Below, one piece after another: positions 1 through 15,917 of a stretch of DNA of 64,000 bases. The stretch's first letter is position 1. Every line of letters starts with the position of its first letter. The position numbers and the translations under genes were made by a program. Origin of the DNA: Morella rubra (lineage: Eukaryota; Streptophyta; Magnoliopsida; Fagales; Myricaceae); assembly GCA_003952965.2 (NCBI GenBank), contig CM025852.1, forward strand, positions 22,042,280 through 22,106,279. The letters run 5' to 3'. The notes below the pieces were generated by a model, which ran no database searches, was not told the DNA's origin, and worked only from the letters and a program-made list of their open reading frames with translations.

Positions 1-3296
<3,296 letters not shown>

Positions 3297-3299
<3 letters not shown>

Positions 3300-3735
3300 C
3301 TCATTCCGAAGTCCTTCTCTAGAAGCCTCCGTTTTCGTTCGCTTCGCGTAGCCCAGATTCGAAAACAACCAGAAAACCGAGTCCCAATCCCAAAAACCGA
3401 GCACTAGATCACGATCCCAGCCACCGAGAAATCAATACCGAGCCCTTAAAGCGAAACAGGCCCACCACATTCTCCGAAAACGCCGTAAGCGAGACCAGAC
3501 CGAGTCAGACTCGGAGATCCGAAGCCTTCAAAGAACGAGCCACGGAAAATGTACAGGAAATCCAAGAAACTCAATGAGAGAGGGATGCGCGGCTTTCCAG
3601 CGGTGTAAGGACTTCTTGCCGGCGAGAACAGCGGTTTACCGGCGACAAGCAAGGTTTCCAGGCAACGGAGGAGAGCCAAACATGGATGAGAGAGAAAGAG
3701 AGACGGAGAGAGAAGGCTTAGAAAACCAAAAAAGA
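3297..3735 (-). other. 5' untranslated leader of the JMJ706-like gene
   Basis: On the minus strand this stretch lies between the TATA-like box near 3760 and the donor site GTATGT at 3296. It is rich in CT on the sense strand, as plant leaders often are. Its last three bases are the start codon, so the first intron (3296-2363, 934 bp) directly follows ATG. The exact transcription start is inferred from the TATA box, not seen. Confidence 0.55.
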
Positions 3736-3756
3736 ACGAAAGGCGGATAACTTGTA

Positions 3757-3765
3757 GTTTTATAG
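3757..3765 (-). promoter_or_regulatory. TATA box of the JMJ706-like gene
   Basis: The minus strand reads CTATAAAAC here, about 460 bp upstream of the start codon and just before the CT-rich leader. Its spacing would put transcription start near 3725-3735. Confidence 0.5.
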
Positions 3766-3779
3766 TCCAAAATAATAAA

Positions 3780-6471
3780 GCTTTCATGAAAAAAAAATAT
3801 TTTATCTACTTTTTCTCTCTTATTGGATGAGAAAGAAAAAAAGAATAATTAAATTAAAGGAGAGGGGATGTGTGAAGGAAATTGGTGGTTGTTAGGTGGT
3901 TCAACCAAACGCTTGCCGGCCAAACGCGTTTTTTCACTGTCGCGTTTCGTTCGTTTTGGAAGCTTTCAATTTTCAAGTTGACTATATTATCCCCCACGAC
4001 GACGGAATTTTGTGCAGCGATACGGAACTGGTATTGCTGTGCTTTGACAGGGTATTAGAGTAAATTCGAAGGACGGTGTTTCCGATGAGGTCTGGTTTCT
4101 GTTGTGGTCAGATAGAGAAAGTAGCAGGAAACACGCAAATCATCGCGTGTACAAACAGAGGATAAATTACCTACAGAACGAGACGATCCAACCGTTCATC
4201 CTTGATCTCAGCTTCAAATTTACAAAAACCGAGAAATCAAGTGGATCTGAAACCCCATCCGAATGAACATTTCCAGATGTAGAAACTGACAGCCTCTACG
4301 GGATTTATTTCTCCTACCTTCCAGTTAGTTAGTCTTGCGGGTGTAAAGACGATTTTCTCCTCGTCAGTTTAACCGTTAACATCGAAAAGGAAGGGGCACC
4401 AAAGTAACTTCATTTATGTAGGAGAACTACCCTCTGCGTGACAGGGCGTTAAGTCCAAAAAAACACAAATGGGACTAGACGCGTGGCATGAAATCTGGAA
4501 TGAAAGTATATTTGGCAGGCAGATAAAGCTGCGGCTTCGGGGGTTTTCTATGTTGTTACTGTGGGGAGGGGGTGTGGTGCCAGAATGGGGCATTAGCTGG
4601 CGGTTACAGCAGGCTTCACGATCCCGTATGACCGGCTCCAGCCTTTCACGGGAAGCCCCACGCTGTTGGTCCGAAAAGAAAAAAACAGAACAAACCGGGA
4701 TTTCCCGGTTCCAGGCACCTTCTTTCTCTCCCCCAATTCCATTGGCTGGTTGCACTTTCAAGCTTTTGCTACGCGGAGGTTGGCATAATGATTAGTTTTC
4801 CACAGTCAGCGAAAACGAAGGCCCTTTGAATTCCGAAGAGAAGTATACGTAATTTTTCGGCCCATTTGGCGGCTCGGCGCTAACCTAGGTCAACCTTCCA
4901 CGCTGGTCTCCAGCTCCACGGTTCGGCTCCGCTTTATCCGGCTCGATCTTCTTCTTTCCATCGGATAATAATTTTCCGTATAGCCTTGGGAAAGAAAAAA
5001 TATTAATAAAGCAAAATTTTGGCACCAAGTGACAAAAGTTCGCTTTTTTTTTTTTCGTCCCAATATATCTAAAGTAACTGCCACAATAAATGGCGCCAAT
5101 CGCATCACCGAATTTACTCCACCGCTTAAAATCAGGTTCCTTTGCGTGCAGTTTCCAGGACTAGGATACTCGCCTTGGAAGCGGGGACACTAGTTGATTT
5201 TCAGAAGGGAGTCCCTATACTGTAAAGGTCGAGAGTTTCTCTGTGTGGTAGTCGGAGAGGACGTAGACCGAAGATTCCGTTTCTGGAAAGTTCCGGAATT
5301 GACGAAAATGCCTGATGAACAATGAGAAATCACCCGGGATACCTTACCCAGTCTCTTTGGACCACTCATAGAAAACGCTTTTGTTGGAGGTAAAAACTGA
5401 GAATAAGATCCTTTGCTAGGTGCTTGTCTCATTTCTGACCGCTGGATGCTCTTACTTTTTGCCAGAAAAAAGTCTGTCTACCTCTGCCCCAGTCCTATAG
5501 CGTTAGCTATCGGTTATAACTTAAAGAAACTAGAACCACGAAATTGGTGGGTTTAACTGGTCATATTCACTTGGAATTGCTCTAGGTTTTTGGATCTAAC
5601 CTCTCGGGATCAAAATTAGTTGCATTTTCGTGATGATGTGGTGACGGTCTAAATCTCTATATTTAGTAATCACAGTGCAATCTAAATATTATACAGTAGG
5701 TAAGAAGTCTCAATGACCACATCCAGAAAAGCTAATTACGCTTAATTCGCTCCCTTCTACCATTTCACTTAGAAAAAAAAAACTAAAAGAAATTAGAATT
5801 AGTTATCACATATTTACTGATCAATATATTTTATAATATTTTTTTCTTTTTAAATTTCATAATTTACTTTTAGAAATGGATAAGAAAATGTGTTAAAATT
5901 TGTGTGAAAAAATTTAAGATTTTGATGTTTGTTTAAAAAAATAATAAATACATTAAGTAGATTTCCATGTGAGATTTTCAATGATAGAGATTCTATAATA
6001 TTTTAATGTTATTAAAAAATATCTATTTTCTTTAAATTATACCATATAATATAGATAGAAAAATTAGAAAAAATTAGGGTGGGGATAAGAAAAGGTTGGA
6101 AGGTAAAGAAAGGAAGAAAAGGGAATGGTTGATACGGATAACATGGTGAATGACAGGAAAAAGAAGTACATTAATGGGCGATTTTCAACGGCCGAAAGAA
6201 GATGGTGATGTGGATGTTGGAAATTCCATTCCATACTAATTGGCACATGGATAGTTGACCGGGTTCGTACGTGGATCTGTTCGATGCAGGTAGGTTAATG
6301 TTACTATCAACGAATCATTATCAGCTAATCAGCAACCTGGCTTATTTTCTTGGCTAATTGAGCCGGTTACGTTTGGAAGCTCCGAAGGTTCTCGTAAGGT
6401 CAGGCAAGGCAATTGGTATTTGGGCATTTGGGGGGTGCGGAACATAGGTCTGGACACAAACAAAATGACGG

Positions 6472-6506
<35 letters not shown>

Positions 6507-9500
6507 GCCAATGGGCATGAAGGTTAGGACGTGCTCTGTTGTATCACGCTTTTGGCATGTAAGTGTAACAAATAATAACTTTCCATTTGACTTCTTTTCT
6601 TCTTATATTTGCATTTTTGTATAATAAATATGCCTTTGATTTTTCGTTTCAACGGTTTCATCTTTATACCCTAATTAAAAAATTAAGGAAAAACGATATA
6701 GAGGTCAAATTCTGTATAAATAAAAGAAAACGGAGAAAAGGAATAAAGAACCCGCTATATATGATTTTGTGTTAAATTGAACAAAAACATTAGACAAACA
6801 AATAAACCATATATGTTGTGGTTGCTCTATTTAGATTTAAAATTTATAAAAGTAACCACTTAGACTAAGTAAACTCCAACTTGTGAAAGAAAAAGGAAAA
6901 GAAAAAGAAAAATTACAAAACTTTTGTTCAATTTAACAAAATTATGTATAGAGAGTATAATGTGTGGTGGAATATCTCAAGTTAGTACTTTAAGGTATAA
7001 AATGTCAATATTCTTATAATTTTAAATTGAAAAATTATATTTAATCCTGAAAGAAATGCGTTATAAGATATAGTTGTGACTGCTTTAATGGATATTTTGG
7101 TAAGTATGACAATATCTTTACAAAATATATATATATATATCTTTTCAAAGGATCAAATTCAAATCATCGATCCATTAAATCGGAAAAAAAAAATTGGTTT
7201 AAATCCGAAAGTTCGTTCTTCCAATGAAACCCCATGAAAAAAATATTGTTGGTAAAGATTCTCGCCAAACCCATCTAGAATCAAACTATATTTTTTCTCT
7301 CTCTCTCTCTTGCATAAGGGGGGTTGTAATGTGCGTCACGTTGTCTCTGGCTGATTCCATAGTGAAAGCATCTTATGTAAAGCACCAACTCACTTTCATC
7401 GAGCCACAGCAGAAGCGAAGTCATTTAATTAAGTATTCAATCATCCACCCAGCCTAATCCTATACTTAATTCTTTCTCACCTACTATTCTATCCCAACAT
7501 TATATATAATTTATTAATTGTCCAGTTAGCAACCGCACCAACAACAGCACTAACCCTCGAGAGAGAGCAGGTACGTACCCTTAATTTCTATAACATTCAA
7601 CGCCCTTTTTTAAAACCCTTTTACACCCTTTTAACTAATCTTACGGTACAAAAGGCAGACCCAAAAATCCGCCAATTGTCATGCGAGGATTAATCTAAAT
7701 GAAAGGTGCATCATTTTAACAAAGGCATTAAAACATGTTTGAATCAAAAGGGTTAATTAGTGAAGTCTTAATCAGCTAGCGATGTCGCCATTTGTACGTC
7801 TCGGGGTCATGTTGGACGAGGTTTTCGCATCGATCGGCACGTGCATTTCATCGTGTTGTCATGGCGATGACGAAGACTGCGACATGGCCTTTTTCGATCA
7901 TAGCAAAATAATACGAGGAGACAAGAGAGAGAGAGAGTTTAGATTGATTATAACGAAAGTTTCGGCTGGTTGAAGTAGACTGAATGCCTACAAAAATTAA
8001 GGGTAACTGCAATTGGGGTAGGATAAATGATCTTTAAAGAAAGTAGGATTCTAATTTGGGGATGGAATATGAGTGAACTATTTAATTATTTATTCTTTTT
8101 GTCATTTAAAAATGCACGCCCTTTTTATATTTTTTCAAAACAAATGCTCAAAAGGTAAAGACTAAAGAGACGTCTCTTGGTAGCAATGAATATTCACATT
8201 TTTTTTTTTTCTGGAGTGTTCCTTAATCATTTGGGCAGAATAAGGAAGGATTTATAAGTTGCTGGCTCTTCATGATTTGGTCAAAGGCAGATGATGCTAA
8301 GTCGGAACAATAAATGGAAGTCATATGTTCTAATGAAAAAGGGGTCAGAACAGAATCCCAGTTGTGAAGATGACAGAGAATCCAAAGAGGTGGATGTAGA
8401 GAAATTGTGCTTCAAAAGTCAGCTACTTATAATAAACTAGCTATATATATCCCAGTTCGAGGAATTAATTAATTAATTCAGCAGCATTAATGGGTCTTGA
8501 CCAAGTCCATGTGCGGACTTTGGCATCTCTTGATTCTTGCGGTATGATATGGTACCTAGCTTTAGGACGTAGCTGCAATATATACAGAAAGGACAGGACA
8601 GGGGAAAAAAAATCCCAGCTAAATAAAAGAATATGTATTTTGTTATGATAATATATATAACTACATTTTGTTTGATGCTAATAGAAAAAAATTATTCTTT
8701 GTGCTTGGTACCCTTCCTCTATTTATCACACTTTTTACAATTTACATTCTGCACCAGAAAAGTAAAAGTGGAAAATATTTTATGCATATGGGAACGAAGA
8801 TTGATGCTAATTCCTCAACAATTAAAGAAAATAATTGGTAACACCTATTTATCTCTCTATTTGTCAGGAGTATATATATATATATATATATTTATTATTT
8901 ATTTATGGAAATTTTCATCTTATATCTAGTCATTTATTGCACGAAATCTCTTTTGCACGAGCTTTTCTTTCCTTTGGTAAAGGAGGATGAACATTCCACT
9001 AGAAACAAAATGGATCTATGATGGGTGAAGTCAAGATTGAGCAAGGACGGATCCGCACGGGGCTAGGAAGTCTTGGCTCCACCACTAACGAAATCAAGCA
9101 AAAAAAAACATATCTGGCTTCTTTTATAATTACATTTTTAAATATTACGAAAAAAAAATTGAAGTATTATCTCAAGTCAAATTTGTCTTAGAGGAGAAGG
9201 TTATGTGCTGTTCATATAAGATGAAAATCGTTCTATATAAAAGTTCCAGCAAATTTGAGAATAAAATCGCAACAAGAAATATATTGTGTGGTTGTAAGTT
9301 ATAACGAGTTAGAGTTTGTAAAATTATTTAAGAAGAAAGTAGTAGTTTGAAAGGAAAAATTACAATTTTTTATTAAAAAAAAAGAAAAAAGAAAAAGAAA
9401 AACATTGTGAAAAACAGTAAAAACCAGTTTTGCTAGGTGTGTTTTGTGTTTCTTTGATTCAAAAAGCAGAAGGCATGAAACAATTTTCCAAAATACTTGT

Positions 9501-9692
9501 CAAATACATAATTTTATAATTATTCTTTTAGTATTAACATCCTAAAAAAAAGTGTAGTTCAATCCATCTCCCTAAAACTTTCATCCCCACTTCATATCTG
9601 AAATCGAGATATTGATTTGGCCAAAATCAATCAATGGTATGACATTGAATTTGGAATTAAATATATAACATATTTGTGACTATATTCTTATA
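3780..9692. other. Intergenic, AT-rich; no gene recognised
   Basis: No reading frame here resembles a known protein. The part next to the JMJ706-like promoter (3.8-5.5 kb) is GC-richer than the rest and may include regulatory DNA. Simple repeats: (AT)n at 6475-6502 and about 7125-7141, CT-rich at about 7293-7311, and (AT)n at about 8873-8891. Short frames such as 7782-7973 lack recognisable motifs or gene structure. Confidence 0.6.
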
Positions 9693-9700
9693 TTGGGAAG

Positions 9701-9829
9701 CAGGGCGAAGCCGAGGGGACCACAAAAATTAAGAAAAATATTTTAAATGTTGGCTTTATTTTTTTACAATTGGAAACTCAAAATTTACCATTTTATAGTT
9801 TAGCCTCCCCATATTGGCTTCACCCCCTG
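9701..9829. mobile_element. hAT-type MITE, 129 bp, with perfect 8-bp target-site duplication
   Basis: The element starts CAGGGCGAAGCC and ends with the inverted form GGCTTCACCCCCTG. It is flanked on both sides by ttgggaag (9693-9700 and 9830-9837). Eight-base duplications and CAGGG-type ends are typical of the hAT superfamily. The AT-rich interior codes for nothing, so it is non-autonomous. Confidence 0.85.
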
Positions 9830-10198
9830 TTGGGAAGGGATTCTATATGTTAAATATTCTCCTCTACCGCCCTCCCCAGGTGGTGATGTGGAGTGGTGGA
9901 AGTCCATTAATTTACACTAATTAATTAATTGAGCTTAGATAGATTGACTTGGTTAAATGAGAAAGAAATATTTGGATTTAGGTGAGACTTTTTTCTTCTT
10001 TGTTTATTAACTAATGTGGGTTGAGGTTCAAATGTGTTAAAATTAGACTAAAGAGAATAAATTAGACTAGTGAGAGTAAAGAGAGTAAAGAGACGAAAGA
10101 AACACAATATTTAAATAGTTTGGTTCATAAACTTAAATTGATTGTGAGAAAGCTCATACTCAACTTACGAAGCACATTTGTATACTCACTAATGTAAG

Positions 10199-10632
10199 TA
10201 GTGGCGGAGCCAGAAATGTAATTGAAAAGGGGGCAAACTCCTAAGAGAAAATGACTCAAAATAAATAAATTTTACTATATAATGCAAAAAAAAAAAATGT
10301 CTTAAGAGTCAAAATATCAAAAATTAAATACTAAAAACACTAAAAGTATTAAAATATACGTGCCGTACTATTTATTGATACTGAGAAGTGACAATTGGGT
10401 CCTACGAAATGCATCTTCTGAAAACGTTACAAAATAGCTTCATTTTCAATAATTTCAAAAATTTCTTTTTCGATGTATACTACCATAGAATCATTCATAA
10501 ACGAAATATTTTCAATATTTTCTGTAGGCCAAGGAGCCCCGGCCTGGTAAATAAAAAAAAAAAAAAAGGTGTGAAATTTTTTTTAGAGAGAGTCAATCGG
10601 GCAGTGGCCCTGTTCGCCCCCCTCAGCCTGTG
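10199..10632 (+). mobile_element. Non-autonomous hAT-like element, copy A (about 434 bp)
   Basis: One end reads TAGTGGCGGAGCCAG and the other, reverse-complemented, CACAGGCTGAGG. Both flanks carry the same 8 bp, aatgtaag (10191-10198 and 10633-10640), which defines the borders. It shares its terminal and internal sequence (agagaaaatga, gtcttaa, aatatcaaaaattaaa) with the element at 31816-32306, which lies in the opposite orientation. No coding capacity is seen. A poly-A run lies near 10552-10567. Confidence 0.8.
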
Positions 10633-11093
10633 AATGTAAGAATAAAATTAGAAAAGAAGCGTTAGTTATAAATCTATGATTATAAGAATGCGTGAGATTC
10701 TAATAAAATGTGTCAAATTTCTGTTGGGTTATACATATACTGATTGTTTGACCAGTTTATTTTCTTTCATTTTCAAACATCCAGTATAGTCAAGATATTC
10801 TATACAAGATCTAGAATCTACCCAGACTCAGAGGACAAAGACAAACCCGAAGACTCCAACAAATAATAGCCGACACGTAGAAAGCTGGCCCAAAGTAGTC
10901 GCCTACTCTGACCTAAACACACGCCGTTTACCCATTCACGTTCGCAAGGAAAGGAAAAAGGCCTTTGGTTTGGAGGCGCGGAAAGAGCCTCGCACAAAGT
11001 TTCTGCCGCCTGGCAATTACCTTCTCTGACCAACTATTTCAATTTTTCTTTGTTAAACGCGAGACCTTTATCTGATCGCATTCAAAGGTATCT

Positions 11094-11117
11094 CCTTCCT
11101 TCCTTCCTTCCTTCCTT
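11094..11117 (+). repeat. (CCTT)n microsatellite
   Basis: About six copies of the tetranucleotide CCTT lie just after a GC-richer stretch (10.8-11.08 kb). Confidence 0.85.
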
Positions 11118-11264
11118 TTTGTCATTTTCTTTGGTTTTCGGCTCATGGGTTACTTTTCATGTGCTCCAATGACGTTGTCCTCTATTTCCATGACAACGAC
11201 CACAAGATTTGGGCTTATATTTTGCCGACGAACTGTATTTAGTAGGGATAATTTCGGTGTCTAT

Positions 11265-11511
11265 GGCTATGTTTGGATCAGTGTTAAAATATTTTTTAAA
11301 ATTTTTTACAATCATTTTTTTATTAATTTTAAATATTTTTTATAAATTTCAATAATTTTTTACAAATTTCAATTACTTTTAACAAATTTTTTACAAACTC
11401 CAATACTTTTTAACAAACTTTTTTATAATTTTTCAATAACTTTTTACAAACTTTTTAAAAACTCTAATAACTTACACAAAAAATATTTTCAAAACTAATC
11501 GAAACATAGCC
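11265..11511. mobile_element. AT-rich MITE with about 35-bp terminal inverted repeats (247 bp)
   Basis: The left end starts GGCTATGTTTGGATCAGTG. The right end, reverse-complemented, starts GGCTATGTTTCGATTAGTT, and both continue into aatatttttt. Both flanks have tat (11262-11264 and 11512-11514), a possible 3-bp target duplication. The interior is T-rich with degenerate copies of acaaattttt. The superfamily is uncertain; a 3-bp duplication would fit a PIF/Harbinger-like element. Confidence 0.7.
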
Positions 11512-12663
11512 TATATTTATCAATTTTGCTTAGTAAAGATTTAATTAATATTTTTTTTAATTACTTAAAAAAATTACTTTACCAATAATTAAGATGATGT
11601 TATTTCCACTTTTATTCTTCCCATGGTATAAATTCCATCAAAGTCAGTCTTGCTGGTCAATATATAAATAATGAGAGTTGTTGATCACATGGGTCAATGT
11701 TTTTACCTAAAAAAAGAAAAAGTGGTCACTCTATACATCTTTGCTTACTTCTCATAATTTATCCGTTCACATACGAGATAGAGAAAGGGAGAGAGAAATG
11801 GGGCATGGAAGGTACCACGCAAGACACCTGAAAAGAAAAGTTAAGGCCAACTTTTCCACTTTTAATCTGTTTGGTAGGCATGACCCATTCCCGGGGTTCC
11901 TATTGAGTGTGAAACGCACCAGATTCAACCTCGCAAAATAGCCTGTGATTCAGTGCCACATCTCTAAAGTGGACGAGGAAAGCGGCTTTTCATCGGCCGA
12001 GCCTTGGTGGATTGCTGGCCCAAAATCTGAGGCTAATTACTTGGGTGTGGGATTGTGTAAGCTTCCAATACAGCATGCAGATTCCCCCCATTTCTCAATT
12101 TTTTTTGTCGGTTGGACCTTTCCTTTCTTCTAATCTCCACGTCCATAATCATACGTATAAAACTATAAAACCAAAACCACACTCTTTTGATTCCTCGACA
12201 CAGCATTATGTCTTGGCCTTTTGTGTATTCCTCTTTTTCCGCGGATTATATTTCGTTTGTTTATGTATTTAATGTTTTTTTGCAGGCACTTTAATTGCTA
12301 TCTCACTTTTGTTTGGTTCGTTTATTTATGGTGAGTTACCAGCCGCACTCCCAATTTGGGGGACAAGGAGATTGGTTACAGAAGAAGACAAGTAGTCTTC
12401 AATCGATGACTCATATTCAACACTTATATTCCCCATCTCTTCTTTAAAGAAAGCCATTTAGTTTTTTTTCTTCTGAAATCTTTGTCTTTTGCTTCCCCTC
12501 TAACAGCATCAGTAACAATGTTGTTTCCAAACTTGGACAAAGTTCGCTCATTTTCGGGGAGCATGTTAATCCTCTTTGCCTTTTGTAATGGGCATGGGCT
12601 TGCCAAAAAGAGAAAACTCCAAATTTAGTGGACGACTTAAATAGAGTTTAGATGGCTCTCTCC

Positions 12664-12843
12664 GTTTGGACGTGTTAAAAAATATTTTGCTGAAATTATT
12701 TTATTAGAGGTAATGTAGATTTTATTAGGAATTTTGAAAAATATGTTTGAATTTATTAAGAAAAAAGTGTTGAGACTGTAGAAAATTTTTAGAGTTTGTG
12801 AAAATATATGGTTGTGATTTTTTTTTTATTGTGCCAACCAAAC
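12664..12843. mobile_element. Possible short AT-rich MITE
   Basis: Ends pair weakly: GTTTGGACGTGTTAAAAAAT on the left and, reverse-complemented, GTTTGGTTGGCACAATAAAA on the right. No clear target duplication is seen, so the call is tentative. Confidence 0.35.
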
Positions 12844-12844
12844 T

Positions 12845-14760
12845 GAGATACATAAATATATGTTTAGGGGACCAAAATGCAAACGATACCAAAAGAAATT
12901 TCAAGTAGTGGTGTTTGCTTGCCAAAATTTTGGCCTAATTATAATTACAAAATAATCTCTCTCGTCAAATCATCTATTTCTATACAATTAAATATAAAAA
13001 AATTCATTTAGATTATATTTCTATTTACTTTTTCACCAACTCCCATAAACTACACTAAAATTTTGTAAGGAAAATGACATTATATTGGCTGATTTTGAGT
13101 GTTTTTCATTCGCCTAGGCCTTATTGGTTTGCAAAAGTATAAGATACAATGAATGCAAAAAAATTCACAAAACTAAAATCTAAAAAAAAAAAAAAAAAAA
13201 ATCTACACAAATGTTATTATATTTTTATACAAACTTCACAAACTTTTCACACAAATTCAAATATCTATTAAAAAAAAATTTCAACAAATCTTCTATCTCC
13301 CTATTTTTTCACTAAAACTCTAATATTTTTTTATTAAAAAATTACATCAATCATCTCACTCTACACATTTTTACAAACTTCAATAAAAATCAAATATCTT
13401 TAAAAATTTTCACCAATTTTTACATAAAAACTTATAAAACTCTAACTTACATAAATATTCACAATTCTATAAAAAATTCTAAAGTTTTTTTTTATAAAAG
13501 GAATATCATCCTAGTAAATCCAAGGAGGAAAAATAAAATAAAAAATCTATAATGGAAATTTTTAAAAATAAGATACGGACATCTATAAAGGTTAATAGGA
13601 ATTTAACTCAAGAGATTGTTATGTAATCACCGCTTAGCTCTTGAGGTTTATGTTTGGATTCGTCAATGCTATAATTGTCACATCCCAATGACGTATATAT
13701 TAATTCTACGAAAAGAAAAATAAACAAAAAAGAAAAGTCATCTATACTTTGTAAATTAAAGATTCAGACGCAACGATTTTGAAAATCAGGATGGCAATAA
13801 TAAATAAATAAATTTTTTTTCAAAAAAATGATTAAAAGCCGATGATAAGGAACATCGCGTGGTTATTGGGAAACAAATTATAAAAGGGCGCTATGTAGTG
13901 GCGAAATTGTATCTGCGTTTCTGATGGTTTTGGACGCGTAGGAGAGAGGAAAGAAAGAATGATTTGGAACTATTCAAATTTCAACCCAAGAGAAGTCTTC
14001 AATCTACTAGTCAAAGCTGAACAAGGGGCGGCATTTTATTGGCCCATTGAATTGTCATTCTTAAATTCAAGCCGCCCATTCTCCCTCGACCGTCTCCATC
14101 TGTAAGGATTTACACGTGAAATAAAGATAGAAGCCACGGATTTCTCAAACAATTCTTGCAGAGACTCTTCAATGGGTCAGACTTTGAACATTAATTTATG
14201 TACTTTCGACTGAAAATGTCAATTTGGGCTGCAGAGCCCAGGAGAGCCACCAGGTTAACTTGTGTACTGGAAATAGGCCCAGAACCAAGAAAGTAGACAA
14301 AGGCCGGGTTTGTTTCGGCAAATATTTATTTAAAACTGATCCCTAAAATACTACCAGTAGTTTAAGCGTTTCATTATTTGTCAACTACTCAAAAGACGGA
14401 TGCAAGCATAGCTTCTCCAAAATCCTTCCATTTTCATAACCTCTGCATATAAGTCAGTTATATGTCTCCCGTGGGGCGTTTTTTCGAGTGCCATTTCATT
14501 AAACCCTCTCAATTTTCGTATTCAAATATTGCTTGTTCGTTAGAAATAGCTATCAAGAAAGAAAGAAATATATGTTTGCATTTTCTAAGAAAAATATAAC
14601 TATTTTTTTTAAGGGAAACAACATAGTGGATCCTATATTTATGGGTATAAATTAACCAATCTCCCTTTAAGTTCCAATTTGTTTGATTACGCACCTCATG
14701 TTTCAAAAATAATCAATCCTCATCCTCCGTTCAATTTGGCCTTTACATCCTCATGTCTAG
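12845..14760. other. Intergenic, strongly AT-rich; no gene recognised
   Basis: Low-complexity A/T sequence with a poly-A run near 13183-13201 and degenerate acaaact/tttcac repeats (13.15-13.5 kb) resembling the interiors of the short inverted-repeat elements nearby. No coding signal was found. Confidence 0.6.
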
Positions 14761-14761
14761 C

Positions 14762-15110
14762 ATCCGAAGTGATAACGATAGGAAATTTTAAAACTCTCTT
14801 TTTGAAAAGTTTTGTACTGAAAATGGAATTGACCATAACCTTTCGGCTCCTAAAATCGCTCAACAAAATAGTGTTATTGAGAGGAAGAACATGACCCTTG
14901 AAGAGATGATAAGGACAATGCTTTGCGAAAATAATCTACTGGGATATTTTTGGAATCAAGCCATAAGCATTGCTTGCAATGTGATGAATAGATGCATGAT
15001 TTGACCCTATTTTAAAGAAAACCCCTTATGAGTTATAGAAGAGAAAAAAAAACCTAATATTAGTTATTTTCATGCTTTTTGTTGCAAATGCTTTATCTTA
15101 AATAATAATA
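14762..15110 (+). pseudogene. Ty1/copia retrotransposon integrase fragment
   Basis: One plus-strand frame gives the end of the integrase core and the start of its C-terminal region: IRSDNDRKF, then FCTENGIDHNLSAPKIAQQN, VIERKNMTLEEMIRTMLCE and YFWNQAISIACNVMNR. These are diagnostic of Ty1/copia Pol. It is interrupted by stops (in place of a residue after KF, after RCMI, and after ENPL). No LTRs, gag, protease or reverse transcriptase are seen nearby, so this is a truncated relic of about 350 bp. Confidence 0.85.
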
Positions 15111-15917
15111 AATATAAGAGATAAATGCATTTTTTGTCCTTGTGGTTTACGCAAAAATCAAATTATTCCCTAACAAGTTGCGTTTTTGGTTCAACTCTAC
15201 TCTCTCAACAGATTGAATGGTATTAAATCTTCTCTCATTGATGTCGTCCTTTTCCTCTGTTCCATGCCTTTCCTTTTGTCCTTTTTTCATTTGTTCCATG
15301 CTTTCCCTTTGGCCCTTTTTCATTGTTTGAATTTCGTGAAATGGGTCCTGTTGAGTTGTTGGAATGCATTTAGTTTAGTTTGATTGGAAGCACTTTAATA
15401 TGGATTGGTGCTGAATATTAAAAAATATGTTTGTGAAGTGGCCCTACATGTTTTTGTGTTGTGTTACTTTATAGCAGTGAGGCTTGTCCTGAAGTGATTA
15501 TTGAACTTGTTTGGATTAGTTTCAACGAAAGAATAAACATGTGGTTTCGTTTATTAGAATATGGTATTGTAATTTATCCCATTAATTATCCAGAGCGGTC
15601 CCTGCTTGGTTTGTTTATTCCACTGTCCTTAGATTGGTCCTAGTTTGGCTTGTTTGTTTGTGTTTTTTATTCACAAATTGGTTTGGTCTTTGATTTTTGC
15701 ACATGGGTCACACAAACTAATATGTGCATGTGGTAATATAAGTCCTTAAACTCCTACAAACTGCGTATAGAATTCCATGTTGTGACAAATTAGTTTTTAT
15801 GTTGCATGTGTATATAGATTTATTTTTGTGGTGCTTAAAAACATGACTAGTTTTCGTTGTGATAGATTATTTTGCATGTGGCTTGCATTGACCTGAAATC
15901 CATTTTCTTTTGTAACC

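Noticed and set aside
4414-4795. Overlapping open frames on both strands (108 and 115 codons).
   Set aside because: Neither has recognisable motifs; open frames facing each other in GC-richer sequence are expected by chance.
7782-7973. 63-codon frame with a Cys-rich and acidic middle.
   Set aside because: No family match, no splice or promoter context, and it ends within a GA-rich low-complexity stretch.
9050-9090. cggatccgcacggggctagg followed by ttggctccaccact, similar to ends of the GGCGGAGCC hAT family.
   Set aside because: Only a few dozen bases match and no target duplication or opposite end was found.
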